DNA of 64,000 nt from Cyrtodaria siliqua (lineage: Eukaryota; Mollusca; Bivalvia; Adapedonta; Hiatellidae): positions 123,467 to 187,466 of the forward strand of contig JAWPHD010004459.1 in assembly GCA_037043455.1 (NCBI GenBank), written 5' to 3'. This document shows, piece after piece, positions 1 through 11,808 of this stretch; the first letter of the stretch is position 1, and every line of letters starts with the position of its first letter. The position numbers were made by a program, and so were the translations under genes. The notes under the pieces were generated by a model. The model ran no database searches and was not told the origin of the DNA. It saw nothing but the letters and a program-made list of their open reading frames with translations.

Positions 1-1072
1 TGGGTAGAGATTGCATTTTGGTGGGTATACAATTCAAACAATTTAGGTCAGGGGCAATTTTCTGAAAACATAACATTATTTGTTTTCAGTTTTGCCAAAT
101 ATTAGAATAGCGGGATCGGTAATCCTAAAAAAAAGAAAAAAGACTGGCTTAAAAAGCACTGAATAATGTTGTAATATCAATAACATCATCTAGCACCAAC
201 GTGTCAAAGCTATGCAAAAGAGAACCGTCTATGTCGGAAGGAGAAATAAGCGTCTAGATCCAACCCTCCGATCAAACAGGAAGTAGAAACAGTTTTGGTT
301 TCAGCGCCTTTTAACAGAGTACCTTGACCGGAAATGAAAACGGGCTGGTATCCGACATTGCAAGCTTAATACACATTAAGTAATTACGGTGATACTGCAC
401 CGTGCCATTCTCTAACTGAATAGTTTGGAACAATCACAGAATGACACTTAAACAAGTATGTACCCTATATTAATATTGACTTTAAGTCTTTGAACTCCAA
501 ATCTATAAAAAGTCACTGAAGTTGATCTATGGCAATAGTTTATTTACACGGAGTTCAAATCACATGACTCTGAAGTACTTTAAGGCAGTTCACCAGAACG
601 GTAGGTAGAGTAATTTTAGGTCCGTGTCAATTATAGAAAACAGACATTGATTGGTAAAAATATATCCGAAAACAGTTCCTCATTAGGGAGAATTTGGATG
701 GACGTTTCAGGCAAGGGGTGCCATATATGGCTGCAAAATATAGGGAAATAAGGGTAGCCCTAAAAAATAGAGTATGATAATGGACCTTTGGAAACGGCCG
801 AGCACGACACATACTAAAGGCTACAATGATAAAATCAAGTTAATCTCTTGGACATTATAACAACATTTGAAATAATGAGACATTATTTATACCAAACAAT
901 GTTAATTAATTATGTGTTTGAGATTTTTTCATATTTTACTTGGGATATATGTATATATGGTAAAAAAATAGAATACATCTAACAAGACTCTTTCTGGAGC
1001 ACTGGATCATGGAGGATTCCGGAAACATAGGTATTTATAAAGATAAATGTGAGACAAATTATCAACCAAAGA
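1..1072. other. AT-rich DNA, no feature seen
   Basis: No ORF longer than about 60 codons and no resemblance to the repeat families found elsewhere in the window. A 61-codon reverse frame at 627-812 has no recognisable motif and is not called. Confidence 0.5.
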
Positions 1073-1121
1073 GTGCTTAAACCACAAATTAAGCGTTTCG
1101 GCTTTTATCGCCTTCTTCAGG
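1073..1121 (-). other. Hammerhead-like RNA motif, possibly decayed
   Basis: Read on the minus strand the order is CTGAAGA (1114-1120), a short GGC/GCC stem with an AT-rich loop, GAAA (1096-1099), then a 6-bp stem GCTTAA/TTAAGC (1089-1094 with 1075-1080) closed by an 8-nt loop. This follows the CUGANGA - stem II - GAAA - stem III order of a type I hammerhead ribozyme. The base pair and triplet expected at the cleavage site (G-U-H after stem III) read A-C-T here, and I find no good stem I. It is therefore either a decayed ribozyme or a chance match. Penelope-like elements and animal retrozymes are known to carry hammerheads. Confidence 0.3.
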
Positions 1122-1444
1122 ATACATACCAGTAGGGGAGCAGACAAGTCATTTCACGTGCTTGGACCGCATAACTCAAACATAAATAATTGGGGTTGGA
1201 GGCAACGTAGTTCCCATTTTGCGAGCACGTGCAGATGCGCGGAATTTATAGTACTCTTTTAAAAAAACCTAGTTTAAAGCTTAGACTAGATGACAGAGAA
1301 AACAAATCATATCAGAAGTAAATTATTATGTCGGAGATTCACCAAACAATCGTGTTGACAGGTTTTATAGAGATATCATAGTCGAAAATCGCGGTACAAA
1401 TGCGAAGATCGAAAAAAAATGAGTTTTTGTCTTCTTCGAAATTG

Positions 1445-1593
1445 CCAATGTTTCAAAACGGTCACAAAAATTGTATATTCTTAAATATTGTTGAAATTGT
1501 CAGGAGTCGAAGATCATTACCAGTTCTACCTTTTCTGAAAATTTCTTATTTTTTCGTGAATTATACATTTTTCGTGACCGTTTCGAAAGTTGG
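1445..1593. repeat. Inverted repeat, ~36-bp arms
   Basis: The left arm (1445-1480) and right arm (1558-1593) are reverse complements with a few mismatches, both containing the core AACGGTCAC. A ~77-bp spacer separates them. It lies inside a 104-codon ORF (1400-1714) whose product shows no recognisable domain, so I read the ORF as incidental. It may be a MITE-like relic. Confidence 0.5.
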
Positions 1594-1714
1594 TACCTGC
1601 ATTTCACTCTTTCAGAGTCTATTCAAAATGGCGGCGACACAGAAAAACACGGGCCCAGGGCCAGTCAGCCGCACGCCACAAACCCACTTCTCCCTGGACA
1701 AATTAACATCATAA

Positions 1715-2849
1715 TGTCACACAGTCACAGAAACTAAATATTGTGAATTGAATGAACGTTTATAAATATCTAAGGAATGTGCTAAAAATAGCTCACACAC
1801 ATTCAAAGGTCAAATTATCTGCGTGTATACACAGATAGATCGTATACGGCCCGATAGACCGATGGATTATTTGCACAGGAGTGGAATTAAAACAGTGTTA
1901 CAGTCACGATCGTATATAATTCCAAGTTTTGCATGAGTGCGTAATTTACAAACTACAAACAAATAGATCTATGACAGTAGACAATGTAGAGAATTAAAAT
2001 TGAAAAGTGGAACACACCAGCAAATGCCTGAAATGGGTCATGGCGTTGTCTGTACTGTAGCCTATGTAAGTAAATACACTTTTAATTTCTGTATGATAAG
2101 TGTTTAACGTTGACACATGTAAAACGGTGATGGTTCATATATATTAACTTAATTCTGATCATTTTTTAGAACACATGAGTGATGAATAATTGATGAAAAT
2201 GTAAGCCTTGAAAATACTATTTGTTCATGAATGCCACCTGTGACTGTGTGTGTGACTTACATTTTGGACAGTATCATCTTCTGGAAAGCACCACTTTCAA
2301 TTCCAGTTGTGTTTTAAGTAAAATATTATGGAAAGCTGACATTGATAGCATTGAGAAAGTTGGACAGAGTTATTAATATTAAAAACAAATGAAACAATAT
2401 CATATATGACTTGTTGTTTTTTTCAGGTCTGCTAAGTTAGCTAGAGGCAGTGTGCAGTATTACCACATCCAGATTCATGTCAAGTTTCCCAGTCTCACAG
2501 TATATACATCAAGAGCCTTGTTTAAGCCAGTGTGTAGGTAAGCGCAGCTTCAAAAAATCTATGAATTTATCAATGTATGTTCTTTGCAAAATATGTGGCA
2601 TTGTGCACCAGTCCTGCACTTAGCCTCAGACTTTTTATACTAAAAATAAAAATGATGTTTTACAGCACATCGACACATAAATAGGTCATATTGTGCTTAG
2701 TACGTATGTAAAATTAAACAAACAAAATAAAAAAGGTCCTTGTATTACATCTAAAATATTAAACTTAACCAAGGCCCCGACTTAACATAATGTGCTGGCA
2801 TCGCCCAGCAATAGCACGGTGGACGATAGCAATCTGGAGCTTCCGGTTC
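1715..2849. other. AT-rich DNA, no feature seen
   Basis: No supported ORF, repeat or RNA feature. Short stretches look like splice-site pyrimidine tracts but no exon frame goes with them. Confidence 0.45.
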
Positions 2850-3070
2850 AAGTCACACATGCACCACTGAGTTTCGTCTGTGTCTTCGCGCAATACACCT
2901 TCCCTCAGCCTTGTTTGTTCCTCAGCCTCTTTTGTTGGATTGGGATTGAAACTGGGTAGTATATCCTCCGAGCACGATAAACAACCATAGAAATATATAC
3001 ATTAGTAAGAGTAAGACAGGTTCTCGAATTCCTACGTGTCATGTGGGGCGGCTCTAAATAAGGTATACCG
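2850..3070 (-). repeat. Dispersed repeat B, degraded copy
   Basis: The reverse complement shares its order of blocks (TTATTTAGAGCCGCCCC, GAATCC/GAATTC, TACTCTTACT, CTATGGTT, GTGCTCGGAGGAT, AACTCAGTGG) with copies at 4972, 41393, 52510 and 57957. No coding frame and no tRNA-type promoter are seen. It is probably a SINE or a short non-autonomous element. Confidence 0.6.
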
Positions 3071-3724
3071 GTAATGTGTTGATTTAGCAGAAAACGATTA
3101 TTTTTAATTTATCATACATGTAAAAAAAGTTCTATAATCACTATTCATTTACATATTTCAATTCTACAACTTGCTACCTATTTAAGATGAAACAAAATAT
3201 CATGTATGTCATTTTTATTTTCAGAGCCTGGAGTCCTGAGATGCTGGGAGTTAGCTGAAAATAGTTAGTGAAGTCACAATATATATGGGACTCATATGGG
3301 AGGATTTTATTGAAACAAGTAGTCACATATAACTTTTTACAACATTAACAACAAAATCAGAAATATTCAAACGAACAAGAATAATATAACACGATGGTGT
3401 ACAATATTTTTTTATTTTTTTGATGAAATCAGAATCATGAATCAGCAATACCTCATACGGACAGTACTAGCATCAACTTCAAGAAAAATATGTCTAGTAA
3501 GAGGATCACCAGTTCAGCCAGCACAATATCATATCAACATGCATGTCTGACTGTTGACAGAGGTGGATCGATGGCGACATTAACTGGACAGTTCATTGGA
3601 GTGGCTCAAAATAAGGGCTAATACAAAAATATAAATGTGTTTCTGTAAATCTTACCGGCCGTGCCCAATTTCTTTATTGGATTAACATGATGTTTTCTGA
3701 ATTGTATTGGATTATATAAAAGTT

Positions 3725-3880
3725 TGTGGAATAACAGATGGCAGGAGGTGTATATTACTGGTTCTACCCAGAAGAAAAGTGAGTGGTCTTACTCACCAAA
3801 AAAAAACAAAAACAGATACATGTATATATTATATAACCCCACATATGTTCAAAATGACTTGCACCATATAAACAATACAG
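3725..3880 (+). repeat. SINE C, 3' half
   Basis: Contains the block CTGGTTCTACCCAGAA followed by a CACCA(A)n stretch, TATATAACC and ATGTTCAAAATGAC. These match the tail of the SINE at 47140-47400. The tRNA-like head is absent, as in a 5'-truncated retroposed copy. Confidence 0.6.
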
Positions 3881-4469
3881 GCTGAGAGGTACGCATATTA
3901 AAGGGATATGCAGCAATCTTTTTTTTTTAAACTCCAAAATGTTATAACTTATAATTTAAATAAATGCAAGCGGGTGTAAAGTGAAAACAAATTATTGATT
4001 AATCAATCGAGGTGCAAATTTTAATGCTTGATAAATACTTGATAAATGCTGTGTGTCTCTTTAATAAATAAAAACAATTATTGTATGATGCAATTTTATT
4101 TGTTATGTAATACCCTTTATATTTGGGATGTTTTGATGTAAATATTTGAAATAAAATGTTTTAAATCAAATAAATAATTCATTTTGATATCTGACGTGTT
4201 ACATATTTTTTACTTAGTCATGAAAGATAATATTTAAGGCCTTAATATGTACCTTAAATGTTTATTAATTAGCATCGAATGGTGAGGCGGCTTATGGTGT
4301 TAGTTATCTGTGCGTCTATAGATATCCTTCCACAGTTTTTAACCAATGTTTTCGAAACTTTACATGATCTATATCTATGATGTCTAGAGGAGCATATCGA
4401 TTTTGCATCAAAATAAAATTTATTTATGAATATATATTCTTGCATTGTACAATTTTCCACGAATTGTTT

Positions 4470-4700
4470 TCAGTGCGGTCATTCAAGTCCCATGGACATA
4501 TTGAGTTATAGAGATGTTCGGTTGCTTTTTTTATATTTGTATACATTCTCATTTTCACCTCTCACCACTGCGGGTTCAATTCCCACTGGGAGTTCAACTT
4601 GTAGGTGAGAAAGTGTCGATTCTTACAGATAGCAGTAAATACACAGTACTGGTTCTACCCAGGAAATATGGCCTAAAATGTGCTATAATGACATAAAACA
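4470..4700 (+). repeat. SINE C, nearly full copy
   Basis: A B-box-like segment (GCGGGTTCAATTCCCAC) is followed by CTTGTAGGTGAG, AGTGTCGATTCTTACAGA, CTGGTTCTACCCAGGAA and AAAATGTGCTATAATGAC. This is the same order as the copy at 47140. The tRNA-derived head is degraded. Short ORFs over it are repeat shadows. Confidence 0.65.
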
Positions 4701-4971
4701 CAATTCAACTTTAAAAATATAAAGCAAAAAAATGGCCTTCTTTATTTTCCTTCGATGCTATCAGTATAAGTATTACGACAGTGTTTCTGTCTGATAAAAA
4801 ATCATCTTAGGTTTCAACCGACAAATGGTCTATATTTAAACTAATACAAGTAGGATGGGGCCCTCAAACCCTTTTATGTGTGGGTGATATTTTCCACGGT
4901 TGATTCATGATACTAGCATGGGACAGCTACATTACATATGACAAGTACTGAGTGCAGTTGCGGATGAATTG

Positions 4972-5262
4972 AATTGAATATTTAACGGCTCATCAACACA
5001 GTACAGGTTATTTAGAGCCGCCCCAGAGAGAGGTGAAGGATACATAGGAATCCGGGAACCGTGCTCTACTCTTATTGTCAAATAGATTCCTATGATTCTT
5101 TAACATGCTCGGATGATGGACCTATATGCTGGACCACCCTGTTTACGTCCCCTTCCGACGGACGAGGCTAAGGGAAAGTGTCTTGCCCAAGAACACACCG
5201 ACAAAACTCAGTGGCACCACCTCCGGTTACAAATCCGCTGCGCTGCTGACTGCGCCAAGTTG
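4972..5262 (+). repeat. Dispersed repeat B, long copy
   Basis: Runs from GAATTGAATATTTAACGGCTC through TTATTTAGAGCCGCCCCAG, CATAGGAATCCGGGAAC, GTGCTCGGATGAT and CCGACGGACGAGGCTAAG to AAGTGTCTTGCCCAAGAAC. It is closely similar to the copy at 52510-52790. The 74-codon ORF at 5113-5337 lies within it and is not called. Confidence 0.75.
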
Positions 5263-7244
5263 CGGATGACAATTAGACACTGCATGGCCAGTCTAGTCAA
5301 AAACACAGCAACAAATATAATATCTGAATGTGTTTAAGAATGTATGCTTGCAAGAGCTTTTAAAAACAGACTTATTATGATTTTAGTTGGGGTGGGATGG
5401 GGATGGGGCGCATCCTTTTAAATCTCAGCTCAGATGCCCTCCCCCTGATTCTCTCCACCCCAACTCCCATCTTGAACAGTAGCGATTGTTACTTACACTT
5501 TCCACATATGACAGGGTGCCCAATACTACCCGCTCCATCGAATACGCGCCTGCAGTTCTTGCGAGGACAGTCGAGTCAAAATTACAGTTGAGTCAAACAA
5601 TTCGTATTTTCGTGTACTTTTGATAAAGAAATAACATGCTTTTCGTGACATGCAGCAAAATTCATGTAATATGTGAGCTAAAACAACAATTCAAGTATCT
5701 CCTCGTATTTTATTTAACAAAAAACACACGGTTGTTGTCATTTTAAACGTATTCTAAAAATGGCATCTTTAATAATTATTGCCCCTCGCTTCGACATTTT
5801 ACAAGGCGGGTCTGCATTTATCACGCAGTAAAGCTTCTAAAAAATAAAAAAGTCGGTACAGCCGAAAATCACGAAACTTAAAGCGGAAATGAAATTTCAT
5901 GATCAAAAATTGTCACAAATTTCCAAATTATGTGTTTTAAAAAATTCAAAATGGCGGACATTTTTTTTTTTGACGTTGCCGAAAGATGACGTACTACTTT
6001 TCGTTGTCAAGCGTGGTTGGATATTTGAAAGATGTAGGAAAATATCAAGGCTGCCGCCCTACTGTACAGTAAGTTCCAAAAACAAACACATAAATTTAGG
6101 AATATTTTTAAAGCAAAAACATAAACTAATTTATACTATAAACGTGCCCATGCCATTATTGGTATAACACGTTATGAAAGCTACTAATAATTGTATTAAA
6201 AAGGATCAAACTCTTTGTAAATTAATTTCTTCTGAAAAAAGAAAAGAAAAACAATTCGACCTCCATTTAAAATACATGTATACAAAGGTTTGTTTGTTTA
6301 ACGGAATTGTGTTTTCTTAATTTTATTCAGCTGCCTAAGGCAGCTGACTCTTATATGGGTTTAAAATATGTCTATGGTTAACAGACTGTGAATCCGACAA
6401 TAAGCATGCATTACAACTTCAATTCCTAGGGAACCCGTCTAAAAAACTTGAATGGTATAAACACATATTTTTCAATGTTCAAAGCTTGCCGTTTTATTGC
6501 CTCAAATGACGTTTTCGTAGAGCAGTCTACTAAAGTGTAGAATGCGGCAATATTTCCGGGATCTTCCCTTCCGGGATTTTTTACGGAGCATAATGTAACC
6601 GTAAGTGACACTGAATGAAACCGCAAGTATTGGAATGGAATAAGTGTAAATCTGTATTTGAATGGAATAATACCTTTTTATGTAAAAATACCCATTTATA
6701 ATGCGGTATTCTCGTAAATACCGCCGTGTTATACACTAGTCGATGGGTTTATTCGCTGCCTATGTTATTTTCATAATAACGCAATAATATAATTACACAT
6801 GGTAGCAGTGATACGTTTATCTCTGTTGTAATGCACACGCTAACGCACACGCATCCCTTACATGTGAACACCTGTATTTCTGTGCTGATGTGTATTTCTA
6901 GCACGTCGTGCTCCAAAGTTGAATTGCAATCAGTCAAGGTATTTGAACAGAGAGAAACGAGGTCGCCCACCTTGATTCAAAATGTTTGGTAGGAAGAACT
7001 GATGCTAAAACTCGGGAGAAATGTGTCTGGTAAGAAACAAAAATGGTCGTGGCGTGTTTATGTCAACATTATATTTTTCAATATTGTTTTAACACCCGTG
7101 ACTTGATATGTTATTATGTTAAACTTCGTTTCCAGTCCCTACCCAGATATATGCTATTTCCTCTCAGCAGCTATTTTACGCTTGCGTAAAACTTTGCTTG
7201 TCGTTATTCAAATTACTTACTGAATCTCCCAATATGTTTGCAGT
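5263..7244. other. AT-rich DNA without recognised genes
   Basis: Only short ORFs without motifs. A near-perfect 19-bp palindrome containing two CAGCTG E-boxes lies at 6328-6346. Nothing else is supported. Confidence 0.4.
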
Positions 7245-7335
7245 TTATGGAGTGGTGTTAAATCCAGGTTCCAGGGTGCACCAAACCTCACTTTTGGCCT
7301 TTCGTCATTCCAAGAAGACGGGACAATGTGAAGGT
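7245..7335 (-). repeat. Repeat A fragment
   Basis: The reverse complement contains GTGAGGTTTGGTGCACCCTGGAACCTGG, preceded by a CCCGT/C-type block. It matches the 3' region of the A copies at 27140-27190 and 43740-43815. It is a short, probably truncated copy about 215 bp upstream of the 5' LTR. Confidence 0.6.
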
Positions 7336-7549
7336 TTAATACTATTGATTGTAATGCATGTTTGCTTTTTTGCATGTCAATAAAGTTAGTATGTTCACAA
7401 TTATGTTTGTCCGGAATATGACACGTCAGAAATTGTTTTTTATACAAAAAACATCAATATTATACATTTATTCTCATTGTCTTTCCAATTCTTTTCAAAA
7501 AAATAATAACATAACACATCGCGTTGGCTGCCATCTTTATCAAACGAGG

Positions 7550-8355
7550 TCTTAAAGTAAGTTATTATATTGCACCCATGGCTGGTCATTACAAGTACTA
7601 TGAAAAACTAGGTGGCCAACATTCATTCACGGCCCCTGTCCATCAAGAAACACTTATGAAATATCGGACACTGCACTAACAATGAGTCACCTCGTGATGG
7701 TATAGGCATGTCATTTGTCTCAGAAGTAGCTTAATTACGTTGTTTGTGTAGAGACCTGGGTTTGACCGTTTCCTCTAAAAGTTCATGACTGATGTGCATG
7801 AAAGTTAATTAATCCAATTAAGTACATATTTAGTAACAGTATGACCATATCCTTTAGTCTAAGTAGAGGTTTGTCTGTTGAAACAATGGAATGACCGGGG
7901 CAACTCTGGGAGAATTATATAAATACCCCGTATCAGCAGTCTGGAAAGTAAGCTAAATAATGTGTTTACTCCAAAAAGAGGAGATTTGTACGATCAACCC
8001 CAAATTTGGCGTCCTAGAACCAGTTTCGGAGGTTAAAGTTCATGGTCGAGGGTACACGTGACAGTCAAAGAGGTGGGCAATAGCCACCCTATATAAGATA
8101 CGAGATTGCCTTCATTCGGGGAGATTCTTACAGATTGATAGATATTAATTCAGATTTATTTTGACTGCTAAGCTCGCACTTTTGAACGTTAGAACTGCTT
8201 ACGAATTGTAACTTGTACATTTAATCAAAGTTGAATATTTACTCTGGTTTTTAACTGTGTATAGTTTTATTGTGAAATATAATTAGATAGTAGTTTATTA
8301 AAATACATATTAAAGACTATTCTTGAGTTAGATATTTTCACGTCGCTATATTACA
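7550..8355 (+). repeat. 5' LTR
   Basis: About 806 bp, starting TCTTAAAGTAAG and ending CGTCGCTATATTACA. It matches 16311-17120 with roughly 16 substitutions and a 4-bp indel near the 3' end. It does not show canonical TG...CA ends. A TATA box (CTATATAAG, 8089-8097) sits upstream of a probable start region near TTCATTCGGGGAG. An E-box CACGTG is at 8055-8060, and an ATTAAA poly(A)-signal variant is at 8297-8302. Confidence 0.95.
8089..8097 (+). promoter_or_regulatory. LTR TATA box
   Basis: CTATATAAG in the 5' LTR, conserved exactly in the 3' LTR (16850-16858). It lies about 260 bp before the LTR end, which fits a U3 promoter that starts the genomic RNA in R. Confidence 0.7.
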
Positions 8356-8365
8356 TTAAAACTTC

Positions 8366-8384
8366 TGGTGCCTAGCAACCTAGG
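8366..8384 (+). other. Primer-binding-site-like sequence
   Basis: TGGTGCCTAGCAACCTAGG begins 10 bases after the LTR end with the TGG expected opposite a tRNA CCA end. The following GGATTCGACCC resembles a reversed B-box, so the stretch may pair with more of a tRNA 3' half, though it carries about three extra bases. I cannot name the tRNA. Confidence 0.5.
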
Positions 8385-8452
8385 ATTCGACCCGGGCAAG
8401 TCGCGGGAACAACACGAAGTACTGACGAAACACAACGCAAACGGACAAAACG

Positions 8453-8458
8453 GTGAGT
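8453..8458 (+). promoter_or_regulatory. Leader splice donor
   Basis: GTGAGT preceded by AAACG lies in the untranslated leader about 150 bp upstream of the gag ATG. It is a near-consensus donor. With the acceptors at 13140 and 14066 it would remove gag-pol and give subgenomic messages, as in retroviruses and in insect gypsy env mRNA. Confidence 0.65.
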
Positions 8459-8604
8459 GATATTTTTACGTATTATCTTACGACCACAAAATTATAAGAT
8501 AAGGATCTCATTTTAGACCTAACTTCAAAATTCGTTCTATATAATATTGGTTAATATTATTTATTTATTTAAAAAACAACTAAAATAAATACATACACCT
8601 AAAA

Positions 8605-8868
8605 ATGGCTGATGCAGATTTAAGGCAAGTTTTTAACCATATGGCAAATCAGATAACTACCTTGAATGAAAATATGGAAGCACAAAATACGAACACGAGA
8701 GATAGTTTAAGAGCCCAGACGAATGCGCTTGTGCCAGGCGAATATAAAGAATGGTTAAAAAATATAGATCAGTACAGTTTCCTACACAGATCAAGTGATA
8801 TGCAAAAACAGCTATTAGCCTACAAAACTAGTAAAGGCCCTGTTGGTGATTTTATTAAACGGTTTTAG
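8605..8868 (+). pseudogene. gag: gag, N-terminal part
   Basis: The start ATG has a good context (A at -3, G at +4) and follows a ~250-bp leader. The 87-residue product has the YKEWLK and YKTSKGPVGDFI motifs of Ty3/gypsy Gag capsid-type domains, which assemble the particle and bind genomic RNA. The frame ends at a TAG exactly where the next part (8868-9272) continues in another frame, so this is half of a broken gene and not a short gene. Family assignment rests on general resemblance to invertebrate gypsy Gag. Confidence 0.8.
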
Positions 8869-9272
8869 ACTGGCAAAACGGGACATATGATGAGTTGAAA
8901 ACTGAAATGTCCGCACGCTTCTCAGACGTGACAGATACGTCACACGCCTTTTCCCTGTTAAGCAAGGTCAAACAAAATGCTCACGAGAGCGTACAGCTGT
9001 ATTCTGAGAGACTGTTAGGCTTGGCTGAAGAAGCCTACAGTAATGACGAAGGCCCAGGTCACGATATAGTACAAACACAGCTAGTGGAATTTTTTATTGA
9101 TGGTTTGGCCGACGACTCTTTTAAAATTAGGGTTATAAGAGATAGACCTAGACGTTTTGAGCACGCAGTAAGAGTAGCTATTGAAGAACAAAACTTGAGA
9201 AGAAGATTCGCACTAAGAACCCCTAATACACCCAAATTTACGCATAGACCCGACCGACGAGACGGCAGATGA
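8868..9272 (+). pseudogene. gag: gag, C-terminal part (frameshifted, truncated)
   Basis: Continues Gag in a different frame, with typical motifs SVQLYSERL, LVEFFIDGL and AIEEQNLRRRF. The first ATG-like codon in this frame is internal, so the part has no start of its own. It ends shortly after a basic stretch. No CX2CX4HX4C zinc knuckle is present and no protease DTG/DSG motif follows. The nucleocapsid and protease regions have therefore been deleted, with the junction falling at about 9250-9283. Confidence 0.8.
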
Positions 9273-9282
9273 TACTAAGAGG

Positions 9283-10773
9283 TTGGTAGTAGATTTTAGA
9301 CTCTTGAATAAGGTTACGAAAACATATGCGTTCCCAATGCCATTGATCGATTCCGTACTGGAACGATTGGGTGGAAGTCAAGTGTTTAGCTCGCTTGACC
9401 TCTTTGCGGGTTTTTTCTGCATATGTCCCGACGACCGAGAAAAAACTGTTTTTAGTAGTAGTAGAGGACTGATGGAATATAATCGCATGTGTTTTGGCCT
9501 CAAGAACAGTCCTAGTTATTTCTCCGAAATGATGACTATAGCACTACAGGGTTTTGAACATTTCGCACTGCCATATGTAGATGATGTAATAGTATTCTCA
9601 AAATCGGTAGAAGAACACTTCGTTCACTTACAGCTAGTCCTTGGTAGAATGAGGAAACATAAACTTAAAATGAAGTTAAGTAAGTGTCAATTCATGAAAC
9701 CAGAAACAAAACACTTGGGGTTCATTATAAGTAAAGAGGGCGTTAAGCCTGAAAACAAGAAAGTAGAGGCAATAAAGGGGCTGGCCCCGCCAATACATGT
9801 TAAAGGTGTAAGAGGGTTTTGCAACATGATAGGGTATTATAGAAGATTTATTCCTAACTTCAGTGAGATAGCAGGTCCTATATTCAAACTCAAAAAGAAA
9901 TATGCACGGTTTAAGTGGGACGACCCTTGTCAGAAAGCTTTTGAATTTTTAAAGGAAAGCCTGACCGTAGTACCATTACTAGCTTACCCAAATATGAAAA
10001 AAGAGTTTATCCTGTATACGGATGCATCCGATAAATGTACTGGCTCCGTGCTGTGTCAAGAAGACACTGATGAGGAAGGTAGCCCAATAGAGAAACCACT
10101 ATATTTCCTTTCCCACAAGTTAACGGACACGCAGACGGGTTGGCCAACTATAGAAAAAGAGTTATATAGCATAGTTTACAGTTTACAAAAGTTCCAACAT
10201 TACCTGCTCGGGTCCCATGTAAAAATATTTACGGATTATAAACCACTTAAATGTCTGTTGAATAAACATGCCTTTAGTAATAGAAAAATGGCCATGTGGG
10301 CACTTACAATACAGGCCTTTGACTGCGATATAAATTACATACCGGGTCGAAATAATTATATTTCCGACCTTTTGAGCCGCGTCCCAGACGGGAGCACTTG
10401 CGATAATAACCCTAATGATCCAGAAGTAGAAATTACGGTTACAGACAGGGCATATAAGGTCAACATTGTTGACACTTCACATATCGACCCTACAAATTAT
10501 AAGGTCAACATTGTTGACACTTCACATATCGACCCTACAAATTACTTACATGCAACCAAGCCGATTATAGATGACCTCGGCAGGCCAACCTTATTAGATC
10601 TAGACATGAAAATAGAGCAGTCACGAGACCCAGCCTTAAGTATCATTCTAACACAGTTAAACGAAGGTAAAGCTAATAAAGCAACTGAGAGGAATTTCAT
10701 TATTATGGATGGTGTTCTTTACTACGTCAGCGACGTAGATAACGACCCTGTAATTCGGCTATATGTCCCATAG
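9283..10773 (+). pseudogene. pol: pol: RT (N-truncated) and RNase H
   Basis: The frame is open from at least 9250. RT begins abruptly at VVDFRLLNK, so the fingers region and all upstream protease are missing. Visible parts, numbered from 9283: motif A SSLDLFAG (D39), YVDD (98-101) and thumb with LGFIIS. RNase H runs from ~243 with TDAS (D247), EKEL (~291-294), FTDYKPL (D318) and YISDLLSR (D362), so all four acidic positions appear present. A 45-bp direct duplication (10456-10545) lies in the linker before integrase. The frame stops at TAG 10771-10773 just before the integrase zinc finger. The next ORF is in the same frame, so a single codon interrupts pol. The natural role is reverse transcription of the element RNA in cytoplasmic particles. 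This copy cannot make a full RT. Confidence 0.92.
10456..10545 (+). repeat. In-frame 45-bp tandem duplication in pol
   Basis: Two identical 45-bp units (10456-10500 and 10501-10545) add 15 residues without changing frame. They lie in the variable spacer between RNase H and integrase, where length change is likely to be tolerated. Confidence 0.9.
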
Positions 10774-11808
10774 CACTTGACCAAAGAGTTATTACAAAGC
10801 TATCACTGTCTTGCCCACTCAGGTGTAGATCGCACGTTCCATACTTTAAAGGAAAAGTACTATGTGCCTAATATGTACAAATTAGTTTACGAGTTAGTCA
10901 ACAGGTGTGTTGAATGTCAACAACGAAATATTGTGGCCATTAAATCACCTATGGGGGGAACTGAAATAAGCCCGTATCCATTCAGTAAAATAGCAGGAGA
11001 CATTATGGGACCACTACCAGAAACACTGTCAGGTAACAGATATATATACACTGTAATAGATAGCTATAGTGGGTGGTTAGAGTGTTTTCCATTATCTTCG
11101 AAAACCAGTTCCAATATACTACACATATTATTGGATGAAATATTTCCAAGACATTCTCTTCCTATGTGCTATATGTCAGATAACGGGGGCGAGAATGTAG
11201 CAAGGGAGGTTGTAGATACTTTGACTAAAATGAATGTTAAGTGTATTACGACATCGTTCTATTCACCCCATGCAAATAGTCAAGTAGAGGTCTCACACAA
11301 AGCTATAGTTAATTTACTTGCAAAGAAAGTCAAAAATGAACCAAACGCTTGGGACATATTTCTAAATCAGACCTTAGCGGGGTTAAGAATGACTATAAAT
11401 GAGTCAACTCAGAGAACACCTTTCAACCTCCTGTATAGTAGGGATGCAACGTTACCACTTGACGTTATTTTGAAACCCCGTAGGAAGTACGTAGGCGAAG
11501 ACGCCCACGAGATATGCCTGCAGCAGCAACATATTGCATTTACTAGAGTTTTCAATAGAATGAAACGTGTAAAGCGAAAACGAAAGTTACGGGCAGAGAC
11601 GTCTAGTAAAGATGTCGAGTTTAAGGTAGGGGACGCGGTCTATTTAAAGAACCACGTTAGGACTAGTAAATTAGACTCACGGTGGGTCCCTTTCTATGGA
11701 ATTATCGAGAAGAAATCCCCACTGACAAATGTCATCAAAAGCCAATTAGATAATAAAACTCGTAAATCTCACGCGAGACATTTGCATTTAGCAAATTTGG
11801 AGGAGTAG
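10774..11808 (+). pseudogene. pol: pol: integrase
   Basis: Same frame as the RT/RNase H part, directly after the TAG. Numbered from the TTG at 10777, the N-terminal HHCC zinc finger is H10, H14, C44 and C47. The catalytic core has D75 (AGDIMG), D135 (YMSDNGG) and E171 (SQVEVSH), the DD35E spacing of retroviral-type integrases. The C-terminal part (~300-343) looks like the GPY/F module (WVPFYGIIEK). All recognised catalytic residues are present. The frame ends in TAG 11806, but the same frame stays open to 12150, so the original protein may have been longer. There is no proper initiator: the domain would have come from a Pol polyprotein. Confidence 0.92.

Noticed and set aside
1400..1714. 104-codon ORF as a host gene
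   Set aside because: No domain, low complexity, and it spans an inverted repeat.
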